A stretch of 24,458 nt of DNA from a virus (IMGVR_UViG_3300037070_002751:1-24458), one strand, 5' to 3'. Numbered from the stretch's first letter, positions 7,470-14,271 are shown. Notes: generated by a model from the letters alone, not told the origin. Numbers and translations: made by a program.

Positions 7470-9254
7470 TTAAATACTCGATGCTGACTGTAATGTGTCG
7501 AGCATTGACCCCTGGCCTACTTTAGCGTTACCTAAGTTTCTAGCTACTTCAGACTGGTTAAGAGCAGCAGCTTGCTGAGTAACGGCAGCTTTCTCGGCTG
7601 CAACTTGCTCTTGCGTTTTCTTATACTCATCTTCAGTTAATAGTAGGTTCGGGTCTAATCCTATCGAGTCACCGTAGTAACGTAAATAACTTTCAGGCTT
7701 AATAATTTTAAGCACGCTAGGGTCTTGTGTAGTTTGTGCTAATGATCCCGCAACCCCTAAGAATCGCTCCATAGTTGTTAAGTTAGCGGCTTTCTGGGCT
7801 AAGGCCAAACTCGACACGTACTCCAATCTAATAGGGGTACCACCGCTGCTTTTAAGTAGTGATTCAGGTAACGGCTCTAGCCTACCTTGCTCACGCAAGA
7901 TGTGACGGTTATTACCAATGATCTTAGATCCGATATCAAAATCCCACTGAGAAAGTGCGGGCCCTAACAGCTGTAACTTCTCGCCGTTCTGTGAGCTGAT
8001 CGCTACCGCAGAAACGTGTGATTTAAGATCTTCTCCTAAGAGCGACATGAACAAGTTAATGAAGTATGCTTCTTCCATTATCTCTTTATAATCTGCCTGA
8101 GATCCAATGAGTTCGCCTACCTTAGCGTCTACTTCAAACGCCGGTTTGAAGGTAGCACCTAAGGCACTATCTTCGACGTAAGTAATCCCACCGGCCATGA
8201 TAGAAGAAGCGTGCCTACGCATACTTGCTGGGCCCACCATTGCTGGGCGTAGCATTTTATCTACGGCATTCAGTCTGCCTCTTTGCATTTCTTGGAAGGT
8301 CATGATGTCAGCAAGTGCTAACTGGGTAGGTCCACCGGTACCAAAGTTTTCTTCCGCTAGAAGTTCCCAGCGTGAAATAATCACAGGGAAATAGCTAAAG
8401 CCCGTTACCTTTAAGAACCCGTTATTACCGCCTACCGCTTCAGCTCTATCACGGTTTAATTCTCTCGAAGAAAGCCCTGAGAACTTACCTGAAGATGAAC
8501 CAAAACGCTGGATGTAAGTGTATGCCTGATACTTTCTATCAGTGGGGTCAAGTTTATTCTCGTTGGTTGGATTCCAGTTTCTGTTAGGTGCGATAACCGT
8601 AGTTAGGTACACCTTCTCATGGTACATAGCCTTCTCGTAACAGTCTTTGATATACGGGTGAAAGTTATTCCATAGGTGTTTGCCGTGAGCGTCTACCGTA
8701 CCGTAAGTATCTACTACCTGCTTAACCGTGTACACGAAGTCACGGCAGAACATTTCGGGGTGGCCTTCAGCATCACAAGCAAACGAGTACGTACCCATCG
8801 CTAACGGGTATAACCATGATCCAAAAATAGGATGAGGTAACTGCATACAAGCGCCGGTCGAGAATGTCAGGGTATCTTTATATAGGAGGGGTAAAGCGCG
8901 GTAAGTATTGTTTACCTGCATTACTTCCGCGATGATATCATCTTCACGTTTGATAAACTGTTTATTAGAAGTGCTTTTAGCTTGGATCGGGTTAGATACT
9001 ACCGAGTTAAACCAAGGCCTAGTTTTAGGTGTCGCACCGTTAAACATACCTGACGTTGAAGTACGCAGGCACATACCTGCAGTATTAATCAATACTTTAG
9101 ATTCTAGTTTTCTAGCTATCTTTTCCCCGCCATTCTTAATCGCGCGAGGGTTAACAAAAGCAGCTGATAGCCGGTACTCTGGCATATACTGATTAAGTTC
9201 AGTAACCATTTCTGACCGCAGATACTCTACTTCAGATATGTTGTAATTGTTCAT
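7470..9254 (-). CDS. Portal (head-to-tail connector) protein
   Basis: A 594-residue protein of the podoviral head-tail connector family. The long helical N-terminus is followed by 'TSGMFNGATPKTRPWFNSVVSN' (about 67-88), where the family has a 'GLTSP.RPWF.L' motif. A core with 'ALPLLYKDTLTFSTGACMQ' and 'FVYTVKQVVDTYG' follows, and a Gln/Ala-rich C-terminal helix (KKTQEQVAAEKAAVTQQ...) is usual for the portal barrel. Length matches the family (about 530-600). The ring of twelve occupies one capsid vertex, docks the terminase during packaging and then carries the tail. Ribosome site AAGGGAG is 6 nt before ATG. Position between terminase and scaffold genes agrees with BPP-1 (Bbp21). Confidence 0.93.
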   Translation of the reverse strand: MNNYNISEVEYLRSEMVTELNQYMPEYRLSAAFVNPRAIKNGGEKIARKLESKVLINTAGMCLRTSTSGMFNGATPKTRPWFNSVVSNPIQAKSTSNKQFIKREDDIIAEVMQVNNTYRALPLLYKDTLTFSTGACMQLPHPIFGSWLYPLAMGTYSFACDAEGHPEMFCRDFVYTVKQVVDTYGTVDAHGKHLWNNFHPYIKDCYEKAMYHEKVYLTTVIAPNRNWNPTNENKLDPTDRKYQAYTYIQRFGSSSGKFSGLSSRELNRDRAEAVGGNNGFLKVTGFSYFPVIISRWELLAEENFGTGGPTQLALADIMTFQEMQRGRLNAVDKMLRPAMVGPASMRRHASSIMAGGITYVEDSALGATFKPAFEVDAKVGELIGSQADYKEIMEEAYFINLFMSLLGEDLKSHVSAVAISSQNGEKLQLLGPALSQWDFDIGSKIIGNNRHILREQGRLEPLPESLLKSSGGTPIRLEYVSSLALAQKAANLTTMERFLGVAGSLAQTTQDPSVLKIIKPESYLRYYGDSIGLDPNLLLTEDEYKKTQEQVAAEKAAVTQQAAALNQSEVARNLGNAKVGQGSMLDTLQSASSI

Positions 9255-9263
9255 GTAGCTCCC

Positions 9264-9893
9264 TTACTCGTTAGTGGCTGATAGGGATGACTTTAGCTTT
9301 TCAATTTTAGCTTTGGCCGCACCAAGCTTCTCATCATCATCGGCATCGTCTAACTCAGTATGGAGAGCATTAAGCTGAGTAGTCATATTCTCTAGGTCAG
9401 CTTTAAACGGGGCAATCTTAATAGCTTTCTGTTCTTGTAGCGCCACGTTCTGAGCTGGAGTAATTGGCTGACCGGTAGCTTTATCCATCTTAGGTACCGC
9501 TGTCTGAGCTACTGCTTCTGCACTTGGTACGCCTTTAGCCGCTGCTACCGCCGCTGAGCTTTGACCTTTATCGGTTTTATAAAACCCTACGGCAGGGTCG
9601 TAACTGTTATCACCGGATTCGGCGTTAGCTTTGAAGCCTGCTTTGCCTGCTGTAGGTACTTTACTATCTCCGGTGTTATTGGCCGAGATACCAAGCTTAC
9701 CAGCTGAAGGTACAATACCTAGCCCGCCTACCACCGCTTTACGCTTTGGAGCAAACTTACCGTCTTTATTAATGGTATGGGTAGACGGGTCAATTTCCCC
9801 CGCCTTAATCTTGGCCGCAAGCGCAGGCGTAGTGGTAATTTTCTGTTTACCAAATACCATGGATACTCTTTTTACTTTTTTATTATCTGCCAC
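9264..9893 (-). CDS. Hypothetical low-complexity protein between terL and portal
   Basis: A 209-residue protein starting with GTG (minus strand 9893-9891), supported by AAGGA about 9-10 nt upstream. The N-terminal 50 residues are basic and include KQKITTTPALAAKIKAG. Residues about 52-95 hold an imperfect internal repeat (VPSAGKLGISAN, then VPTAGKAGFKAN). Ala/Gly/Pro-rich sequence follows, and the C-terminus (about 155-209) is a predicted coiled coil with an acidic DDADDDEK patch. I do not recognise a family. Location in the packaging block suggests a minor head or assembly factor, unproven. Confidence 0.6.
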   Translation of the reverse strand: MADNKKVKRVSMVFGKQKITTTPALAAKIKAGEIDPSTHTINKDGKFAPKRKAVVGGLGIVPSAGKLGISANNTGDSKVPTAGKAGFKANAESGDNSYDPAVGFYKTDKGQSSAAVAAAKGVPSAEAVAQTAVPKMDKATGQPITPAQNVALQEQKAIKIAPFKADLENMTTQLNALHTELDDADDDEKLGAAKAKIEKLKSSLSATNE

Positions 9894-9909
9894 GCTATAC
9901 GTCCTTGTT

Positions 9910-11688
9910 TTAAGATAGATGTTTTGAGTTTATACTATGCCTTGAACTCGTGTCACCAGAATTATGCAGCCCTTCGTTAGAGGCCTGCGCACGCATCCTG
10001 AGCGTTTTAAGCAGTAACCGTTCGTCTACCGGTCTAAGGTTCCCCTCTTCATCGTACCTGTCCATATCTGCTTTAGGATCTGGAGCTCCGCCTTCGAGTG
10101 AATTGCTCTCGGCAAAGGTTTGCGCCAGGGCATCCCCTCTATCTGGTGATCTACCTATGCGTTTTCTGATTTCTTCTTTCGGCTCCAGCTCAAAGCGAGA
10201 TCCCCTAATATTTAACTTAGGTGCCAGCAAGTCTTCTTTGAGCATTGGGTCATTTGGGATGGCCCCACCTGATCTGATAAAGTCCCGCATCTTACAGTAC
10301 ATCTCGGTACGGACGTTGTTAAAACTTTCCGGTCTACTCGCGGTACGGTTATAAATAATGGATACCACATCCAGGGAGCCTTCGGCTTTCAGGTAGTCGA
10401 TAACGGATAGCCCATACCCGCCGGTACCATCTACTTTCACCCGCTGAACTTTACGCACAAAGGCTTCGCGCAGTACTGCCCGCCCCACTTCATGTCCGTC
10501 AGCCCCAGGGGCCACTTTGACAAAGGGGTGAGTCTTAAGACCTCTACGGGTAACGATAATGGTATCATCTCCACCTCGGGAAACGTCTACCCCCATGGAT
10601 GGCTCATGATGAGCTACCATGTGATCTTCGTACGTGCGCCTCATCGCCTCATCAATTTCCCACTCCGATAGGAAGAGCTCTTGAGAGGTATCCGGGTAAA
10701 TCCCTAGTACGTTAATTTTAACTACTGGGTGATCGCGCCCGCCGTACTTATCAATCACTCCCTGGGCCCAAGCTTTGGAAACTCGCTTAGAGCGTTTAGG
10801 GTCTAGTGGATCCGAACTAATGTTAATCATGTGCCACTGGGTAGCTTCTACTGATTTATTCTCAGACTGGTTAGAAGTGTACACCCGGTAGAATAAACCC
10901 CTTGGCATCTCGGCGTTGGCGCACGCTAGTATCCGGGCAAACTTGGGAATGGTCGGGTGCATCTGCTCATTCGCTAGAATCGCGTCTGCCGTATCCCAGA
11001 GGGAGTCAGGCATAGAACCTGCTTCATCTACAAAGAAGGCCACATGGTTAGCGTGGAGCCCTGCCAGGGCAGATTTCATATCTTCTTCGTTAGACCCCTT
11101 CGGGATGGAACGAGAAGCAATAAAGGCAATGGTTGAACCTTTAATGGTAATTCGGGTAGCACTGTAATCCAGGTGGGACTTTAGGAAAGGTGACTTCTCA
11201 ATGAACTTGGTAATCTCTGCCCACAAGTTATCTCGCAAGTGATCTTTAGTCACTGACATCACGGCAATTTTCGGCTCATGATACAGGACCAGCATGTAGA
11301 GCGCACAACCTGCTAGAAGCTTGGTTTTCCCTACGCCCTTCGAAGCGATGGCAACAGTTCGCTCGTTCTTGAGAAAACTCTCCACAAAGTCTTTCTGCCA
11401 GTCGTCAAGCTCCATGCCTAAGACTTCTTCGAAGAAGATGGCGTACCTTACCCGCCAAAGCCTAAGCTTCTCAGGTAGGGAAATCTTGAGTGAGTTGTTT
11501 GGGTTATTGTTAAACTTTTCGTTTAAGCTACTGCGCTTATTCTGCAGGCTCTCTTCATACTTAGGGGCAAACAGTAAAACGTCTGCAGGCTTAAGCTGCT
11601 CAATTGGATGACTAGGTATCGGGATGTCTACCTTAGGGGCTAGCAGTAAATCAAAAATATCATTCGGGTCATGGGGCTGAGCACTCAT
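9910..11688 (-). CDS. terL: Terminase large subunit
   Basis: A 592-residue packaging motor. ATPase domain: Walker A ASKGVGKT (115-122, K121) and Walker B VAFFVDEAG (216-224, D221, catalytic E222). The following LACANAEMPRGLFY (254-267) is in the place of the coupling motif. Nuclease domain of RNase H fold: acidic residues D368 in MGVDVSRGGDDT, D420 in VKVDGTGGYG and D516/D519 in SPDRGDALAQ. The protein cuts concatemeric DNA and drives it through the portal by ATP hydrolysis. The start overlaps the stop of the 67-aa gene (ATGA), and terS lies just upstream of that. All key residues are present and the length is normal. BPP-1 equivalent is Bbp25. Confidence 0.95.
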   Translation of the reverse strand: MSAQPHDPNDIFDLLLAPKVDIPIPSHPIEQLKPADVLLFAPKYEESLQNKRSSLNEKFNNNPNNSLKISLPEKLRLWRVRYAIFFEEVLGMELDDWQKDFVESFLKNERTVAIASKGVGKTKLLAGCALYMLVLYHEPKIAVMSVTKDHLRDNLWAEITKFIEKSPFLKSHLDYSATRITIKGSTIAFIASRSIPKGSNEEDMKSALAGLHANHVAFFVDEAGSMPDSLWDTADAILANEQMHPTIPKFARILACANAEMPRGLFYRVYTSNQSENKSVEATQWHMINISSDPLDPKRSKRVSKAWAQGVIDKYGGRDHPVVKINVLGIYPDTSQELFLSEWEIDEAMRRTYEDHMVAHHEPSMGVDVSRGGDDTIIVTRRGLKTHPFVKVAPGADGHEVGRAVLREAFVRKVQRVKVDGTGGYGLSVIDYLKAEGSLDVVSIIYNRTASRPESFNNVRTEMYCKMRDFIRSGGAIPNDPMLKEDLLAPKLNIRGSRFELEPKEEIRKRIGRSPDRGDALAQTFAESNSLEGGAPDPKADMDRYDEEGNLRPVDERLLLKTLRMRAQASNEGLHNSGDTSSRHSINSKHLS

Positions 11689-11888
11689 GACTTGGCCTCA
11701 ATCTTTTCGAGTGTTTCACTAATTATGAATCTTGCTTTTTCGGCAAGCACTGTAATTTTATCCAGTCTCTCCAAAGCCTCCACCGCTACCTTGAGCTTAT
11801 GGTTTGCATCAGAGGCTTGTGCGCTCATATCTACGTACAAGGCTTTGTAGTCTGTACAGTCGAAGTGCTCTTTGTGGTTACATGCCAT
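11685..11888 (-). CDS. Small Cys/His-start coiled-coil protein
   Basis: A 67-residue protein coupled to terL by a 4-bp ATGA overlap and starting directly after terS. The N-terminus has a Cys/His cluster (C3, H5, H8, C11 in MACNHKEHFDC) that might bind a metal. Residues about 20-66 are helical, with heptad-like Leu/Val/Ile spacing (KLKVAVEALERLDKI...TLEKIEAK). The helix resembles that of the 88-aa protein encoded at 20862-21128. Function unknown; many phages have small coiled-coil genes here. Confidence 0.6.
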   Translation of the reverse strand: MACNHKEHFDCTDYKALYVDMSAQASDANHKLKVAVEALERLDKITVLAEKARFIISETLEKIEAKS

Positions 11889-12467
11889 TTATAATCCTAA
11901 GGTGTCTAAGTCTGGTATCGTCTTCCCAGTCATGTCTTTATAATCCGCTTCAATCGCTTCAATCGGACGGGTAACATCCATAAAGGATGAAAGGACTAAA
12001 TCGGTAATACTATGGTTGTGGTTAACATTTATATTAGAGTGGTAATCACCTTCCATCTTGTTAAACATATCAAGCGCCTTAAGCCTCTCTGCCATGGTCG
12101 GTGGCTCAGGCGATACCTCCTGCCCGTAATCATCCTTCACCATTCTTTCAAAGGGATCCGCATTTCTCACGATAGAGGTTAGAAACTCCATCCGGTCTAT
12201 TTTAGTTAGCAGGTTAGCTTCGCGCTTATCACCCTTGGTACGGGCGTTACGGATCGCTTGCTGAATATCAGGACGCCTGAGGAGCTCTTGCCCTTGTGCC
12301 TGGAGTTTAAGATCAGTACCTTGGTACCCTGCTATTCTAAGCGCATACACTAAGTCACCGTCATAGGCACGGACAAACCTGCCTAGTTTAGCATTATCCA
12401 AGTCAGGCCTAAGCCCTCTTTCGATAAGATCCTGAATGTCGGTAGTCGTAGTTACAGCTGTACTCAT
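11889..12467 (-). CDS. terS: Terminase small subunit
   Basis: A 192-residue protein immediately upstream of the large subunit. Residues about 29-75 (RFVRAYDGDLVYALRIAGY...ELLRRPDIQQAIRNAR) match the helix-turn-helix DNA-binding segment of small terminases ('F...Y..d...A...aGY......g..LL..p.i...i'). It is followed by the typical 'R.EFLTSIVRNADP...' and 'ERLKALDMFNKMEGDY' helices (91-142) that form the oligomeric ring. It recognises the packaging site and regulates TerL. The start overlaps the csrA-like stop by 4 nt (ATGA), so translation is coupled. Confidence 0.87.
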   Translation of the reverse strand: MSTAVTTTTDIQDLIERGLRPDLDNAKLGRFVRAYDGDLVYALRIAGYQGTDLKLQAQGQELLRRPDIQQAIRNARTKGDKREANLLTKIDRMEFLTSIVRNADPFERMVKDDYGQEVSPEPPTMAERLKALDMFNKMEGDYHSNINVNHNHSITDLVLSSFMDVTRPIEAIEADYKDMTGKTIPDLDTLGL

Positions 12468-12712
12468 TTTAAAAGGTTAGCATGCGCTGGAGTTGTTATC
12501 AAGCGGTTAGGGCAGGCATCGCGCTTAGCTTGGTTTTCCTGGTACACTTCTTCTCGGTCAATGTGATAACCAAGTGTTGCCACAAAACCTAAGCGTACCT
12601 GCTTACCCCTGATCTGCTTAAGGCATACCTTGATTACATCGCCGTTAGGGCAAGTTATCATGATGTCAGTTTCTTTAATTTCTGCGGTCATTCTTCTAGT
12701 TAATACGAGCAT
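12464..12712 (-). CDS. csrA: CsrA/RsmA-family RNA-binding translational regulator
   Basis: An 82-residue CsrA homologue. The first strand MLVLTRR (1-7) keeps L4, R6 and R7. The core GDVIKVCLKQIRGKQVRLGFVA (24-45) and HIDREEVYQ (50-58) keep the family's GxQVRLG and the RNA-contacting Arg of the (H/D)REE motif (R53 here, R44 in E. coli). Compared with E. coli CsrA (61 residues) there is a 9-residue insertion between strands 1 and 2 and a C-terminal extension of about 24 residues. CsrA dimers bind GGA motifs in mRNA leaders and block or stabilise messages. It is the first gene of the packaging operon, with promoter at 12801-12830, a GGAGGG ribosome site and ATGA coupling to terS. Targets, phage or host, are unknown. 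Confidence 0.9.
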   Translation of the reverse strand: MLVLTRRMTAEIKETDIMITCPNGDVIKVCLKQIRGKQVRLGFVATLGYHIDREEVYQENQAKRDACPNRLITTPAHANLLK

Positions 12713-12794
12713 ACATTTCCCTCCGATAGAAAGTTATGTAGGCACAGGGTTTAAACCTTAATCCGTGGTACTCCTGCTTAGGACGATGGCCTAC
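12713..12794 (-). promoter_or_regulatory. Leader of the csrA/terminase operon with GGA motifs
   Basis: An untranslated stretch of about 80 nt between the expected start of transcription (about 12794) and the csrA ATG. It has GGA triplets at plus-strand 12772-12774, 12762-12764, 12722-12724 and 12718-12720; the last two form the ribosome site. It also has two mutually exclusive pairings: TGTAGGC / GCCTACA (12795-12789 with 12743-12737) and TCCTG / CAGGA. GGA in leaders is what CsrA binds, so autoregulation is possible. Confidence 0.45.
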
Positions 12795-12800
12795 AGGATT

Positions 12801-12830
12801 ATTCTAAGTGGTATACTTCGATAGTGTCAA
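12801..12830 (-). promoter_or_regulatory. Sigma70-like promoter of the late (csrA-terminase-head) operon
   Basis: On the minus strand a consensus -35 TTGACA (12825-12830), an 18-bp spacer and a -10 TAGAAT (12801-12806, 5 of 6). It starts one base after the 3' CCA of the tRNA and points into csrA. The expected transcription start is near 12794. No phage RNA polymerase gene is visible, so host RNA polymerase use is likely. Confidence 0.7.
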
Positions 12831-12831
12831 A

Positions 12832-12909
12832 TGGTCTGGGTGATAGGATTTGAACCTACGTCCTCCCGCATCCAAGGCGGGCCGTCTACCAGGCTGACAA
12901 TACACCCAG
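12832..12909 (-). tRNA. tRNA-Pro (anticodon UGG)
   Basis: A 78-nt cloverleaf on the minus strand. The acceptor stem CTGGGTG pairs with CACCCAG, followed by discriminator A and an encoded CCA. Anticodon stem CCCGC/GCGGG encloses loop CTTGGAT with anticodon TGG. T-arm is GTAGG-TTCAAAT-CCTAT. The D-arm is closed by G-T, A-T and C-G pairs and has GG in its loop. The first pair C1-G72 with A73 is typical of bacterial tRNA-Pro. A TATAAT-like -10 lies upstream (12922-12927) without a good -35. Alternatively it is processed from a longer transcript starting near 13758. It may support translation of CCA codons. Confidence 0.93.
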
Positions 12910-13502
12910 ATGATAGAAAGAATTATAACGTAAATTTGGAAACGTGGGATTGTTCTACTTTACTGTAGAGAATGTAGGAAGCGGGAGAATGATATAGTAC
13001 TTAGACATAAAACCTTTATGGCGCCAGGGTTAAAGTAATGAACCAGTAACCCCAGCAGCTACCTACCGACGACTTAGGATGGCAAGCCTCCCAGCAGTGG
13101 ATAAGTAACAGTTTAATTTAAAAGATGATGACAGTTTTGCGTACCTGCCTACTGGTTAGTTTGTTCCCAGACGCCCCCACTAATTTCACCCATATTAGGG
13201 CTCCGAGATGGACAGGCTTTCATAATGCCCTACCACTATAAGTCAATGCTTGTTTAAGGCATATATTGTCGTGGCAGGGATTGTCGCCAGCGTTCAGTTC
13301 TACTTTGCTTTGTCGTGGGCACCCTTGCGGGAATATACTTTGGCTTTCGATCTTAATTACTTAGCTAGCTTACTACATAGGTTAGGTGTCTCTCAGCGTA
13401 ACGTTAGCGGCACCTGCTTGATCCCTTGCTTAAGGGGCCTTGCTTTTCAGCTGAAGTATTTATTCCATAAGCAAGTTTAACCAGTCAAGAATTATTTTAT
13501 GG

Positions 13503-13514
13503 GCGGGTAAAATT
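13503..13514 (+). repeat. GCGGGTAAAAT repeat, copy 1
   Basis: GCGGGTAAAATT, also present at 13662-13673 and as GCGGGTAAAACT at 19362-19373. In this copy the GGGCGGG sits in the loop of an ATTTTA/TAAAAT stem. Confidence 0.5.
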
Positions 13515-13661
13515 TTTATCGGAGTTAGCGAAGTGGACGGGGTAGTGCCTCACCTTTCAAAGCTACAGGTCAAACCTTCACGCCCCCGCCAAGGGCAACA
13601 AGGCCCTCATAGTTAACATACAACAAGTTATACGGAAGTGTACAGGTAGTCGGAAAATTTA

Positions 13662-13673
13662 GCGGGTAAAATT
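13662..13673 (+). repeat. GCGGGTAAAAT repeat, copy 2
   Basis: Identical for 12 nt to copy 1 and again in the loop of an A/T stem (AAAATTT/AAATTTT). A protein or RNA loop signal is possible; function unknown. Confidence 0.5.
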
Positions 13674-13764
13674 TTAAGTGGGGGTGGGATATACCCCCCG
13701 GCGGCGTGCGCGAAAGGGGGAAGCCGGTTGACGCAGCACAGCAGGCAAGCAAGCCTAAGCCTAG

Positions 13765-13792
13765 AATATACGCTGCTATACGTGGTTGTCAA
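13765..13792 (-). promoter_or_regulatory. Sigma70-like promoter reading into the non-coding block
   Basis: Minus strand: consensus -35 TTGACA (13787-13792), 16-bp spacer, -10 TATATT (13765-13770, 5 of 6). The -35 box is part of one of the CTTGACA repeats (13787-13793 in reverse). Expected start about 13758. No credible gene follows before the tRNA. Confidence 0.6.
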
Positions 13793-13862
13793 GGTTAACT
13801 CTCCAACCCCTTGACATCCTTGACAGCTTGACACTCACTCGCCTTGCTTGACAGGCTAACAT

Positions 13863-13901
13863 CATGTTATCAGGTCAAGCTAATGCCATCCTGTTAACAT
13901 G
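13863..13901. repeat. 12-bp near-perfect inverted repeat in the central region
   Basis: CATGTTATCAGG (13863-13874) and CCTGTTAACATG (13890-13901) pair at 11 of 12 positions around a 15-nt loop. No T-run follows on either strand, so it is not a terminator. It lies inside the CTTGACA cluster, where such structures are common at origins. Confidence 0.55.
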
Positions 13902-13985
13902 TTGCGTTGGCGTGCGGATAAGCTGGAGAGTCAACGATGAGGCAAGATGTCCCGTTTAATTGGCGTCTAGGCTGGCTCAGGTGGG

Positions 13986-14032
13986 CGTTTTAACCCTCTC
14001 CCCTTGTCTAGACATGGACCAAGGTTAAAACG
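13986..14032. repeat. Nested inverted repeat with central palindrome
   Basis: Outer arms CGTTTTAACC (13986-13995) and GGTTAAAACG (14023-14032) are a perfect 10-bp inverted repeat. Between them TGTCTAGACA (14005-14014) is a perfect 10-bp palindrome. It lies between the two CTTGACA groups. It could be a cruciform-forming origin element or an operator; no T-run is present. Confidence 0.55.
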
Positions 14033-14257
14033 TCACCTCGTGGCGATTAGGCAGGTTGCCCAGTTAGCCGGCTACAGGTTGTCAAGCTAACCCCTTGACA
14101 TGCTTGACTTGACATCATTAGTTGCACTGTCAAGCGATTGCCTGTCACTAACTTCGATAAGTGGTTGATTATACATGGCTGACACGGAGAGTCCAACGGG
14201 TATTCAATAGTTATGAGGATAAACTAGTTACCTGTACAATTGTGCTATAGAAAAGCA

Positions 14258-14271
14258 ATGTAAGCAAACTT
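14258..14271 (+). promoter_or_regulatory. Operator-like motif ATGTAAGCAAACTT, upstream copy
   Basis: A 14-nt exact match to 14431-14444, which abuts the early promoter. The core GTAAG-CAAA-CTT is half palindromic. The 173-bp separation would allow looping if both are bound by the same regulator. Confidence 0.5.

Larger units (their letters stand above)
12910..13757 (-). ncRNA. Candidate large structured non-coding RNA upstream of tRNA-Pro
   Basis: About 850 nt with no convincing reading frame, between a good minus-strand promoter (13765-13792) and the tRNA. Perfect short stems are dense: CCGGC/GCCGG (13698-13702, 13723-13727), GGGGGT/ACCCCC (13680-13685, 13693-13698), AAAATTT/AAATTTT (13654-13660, 13669-13675), AGGGC/GCCCT (13592-13596, 13603-13607), ATTTTA/TAAAAT (13494-13499, 13508-13513), CCCTT/AAGGG with a tetraloop (13423-13436), CCC-GCAA-GGG with a GNRA loop (13322-13331), TAGGGC/GCCCTA (13196-13201, 13227-13232), AACCAGTA/TACTGGTT (13041-13048, 13150-13157) and GGGTTA/TAACCC (13027-13032, 13047-13052). 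Phages are known to carry large ornate RNAs (GOLLD, ROOL) beside tRNAs. Membership is not shown here, and the strand is inferred from the promoter. Confidence 0.4.
13787..14134. repeat. Cluster of CTTGACA heptamers (iteron-like), candidate origin
   Basis: Exact CTTGACA occurs on the plus strand at 13810, 13819, 13827, 13847, 14094 and 14108, with CTTGACT at 14103. The reverse form TGTCAAG occurs at 13787, 14080 and 14128. One further copy is at 14453 in the early promoter. Two larger units repeat: GTTGTCAAG followed by ...AACCCCTTGACAT(C/G)CTTGAC at 13785-13824 and 14078-14108, the first with about 10 extra bases. In the second, TGTCAAG and CTTGACA form an inverted repeat with a 7-bp spacer. 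Such arrays are typical of replication initiator or repressor sites; most copies cannot be -35 boxes because no -10 follows. Confidence 0.6.

Noticed and set aside
1-12712. Diversity-generating retroelement as in BPP-1
   Set aside because: The structural genes resemble BPP-1, but no reverse transcriptase, avd, mtd or template/variable repeat is present in the window.
12922-12950. Independent promoter for the tRNA (TATAAT on the minus strand)
   Set aside because: The -10 is perfect but the -35 region shows no match at 16-18 bp; mentioned with the tRNA only.
12910-13260. Possible tmRNA because of GGGGGC and CTGGG-like segments near a tRNA
   Set aside because: No tRNA-Ala-like ends, no GGTTCGA T-arm other than the tRNA-Pro and no tag frame were found.
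13250-13480. 76-codon plus-strand frame with a hydrophobic start in the central non-coding block
   Set aside because: Starts with TTG, no ribosome site, no plus-strand promoter near, and it lies in the structured block opposite to the visible promoter. Kept only as a possibility.
13680-13698. GGGGGT/ACCCCC hairpin as a terminator
   Set aside because: No T-run follows on either strand; treated as part of the structured block.
13570-13834. Two overlapping minus-strand frames of 60 and 68 codons
   Set aside because: Non-ATG start or start upstream of the promoter at 13765-13792, odd amino-acid composition (Cys/Pro/Gly-rich), no ribosome sites.
13785-14134. CRISPR-like array from repeated CTTGACA
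   Set aside because: Repeats are 7-mers in both orientations with irregular spacing; no 23-40 nt repeats or regular spacers.
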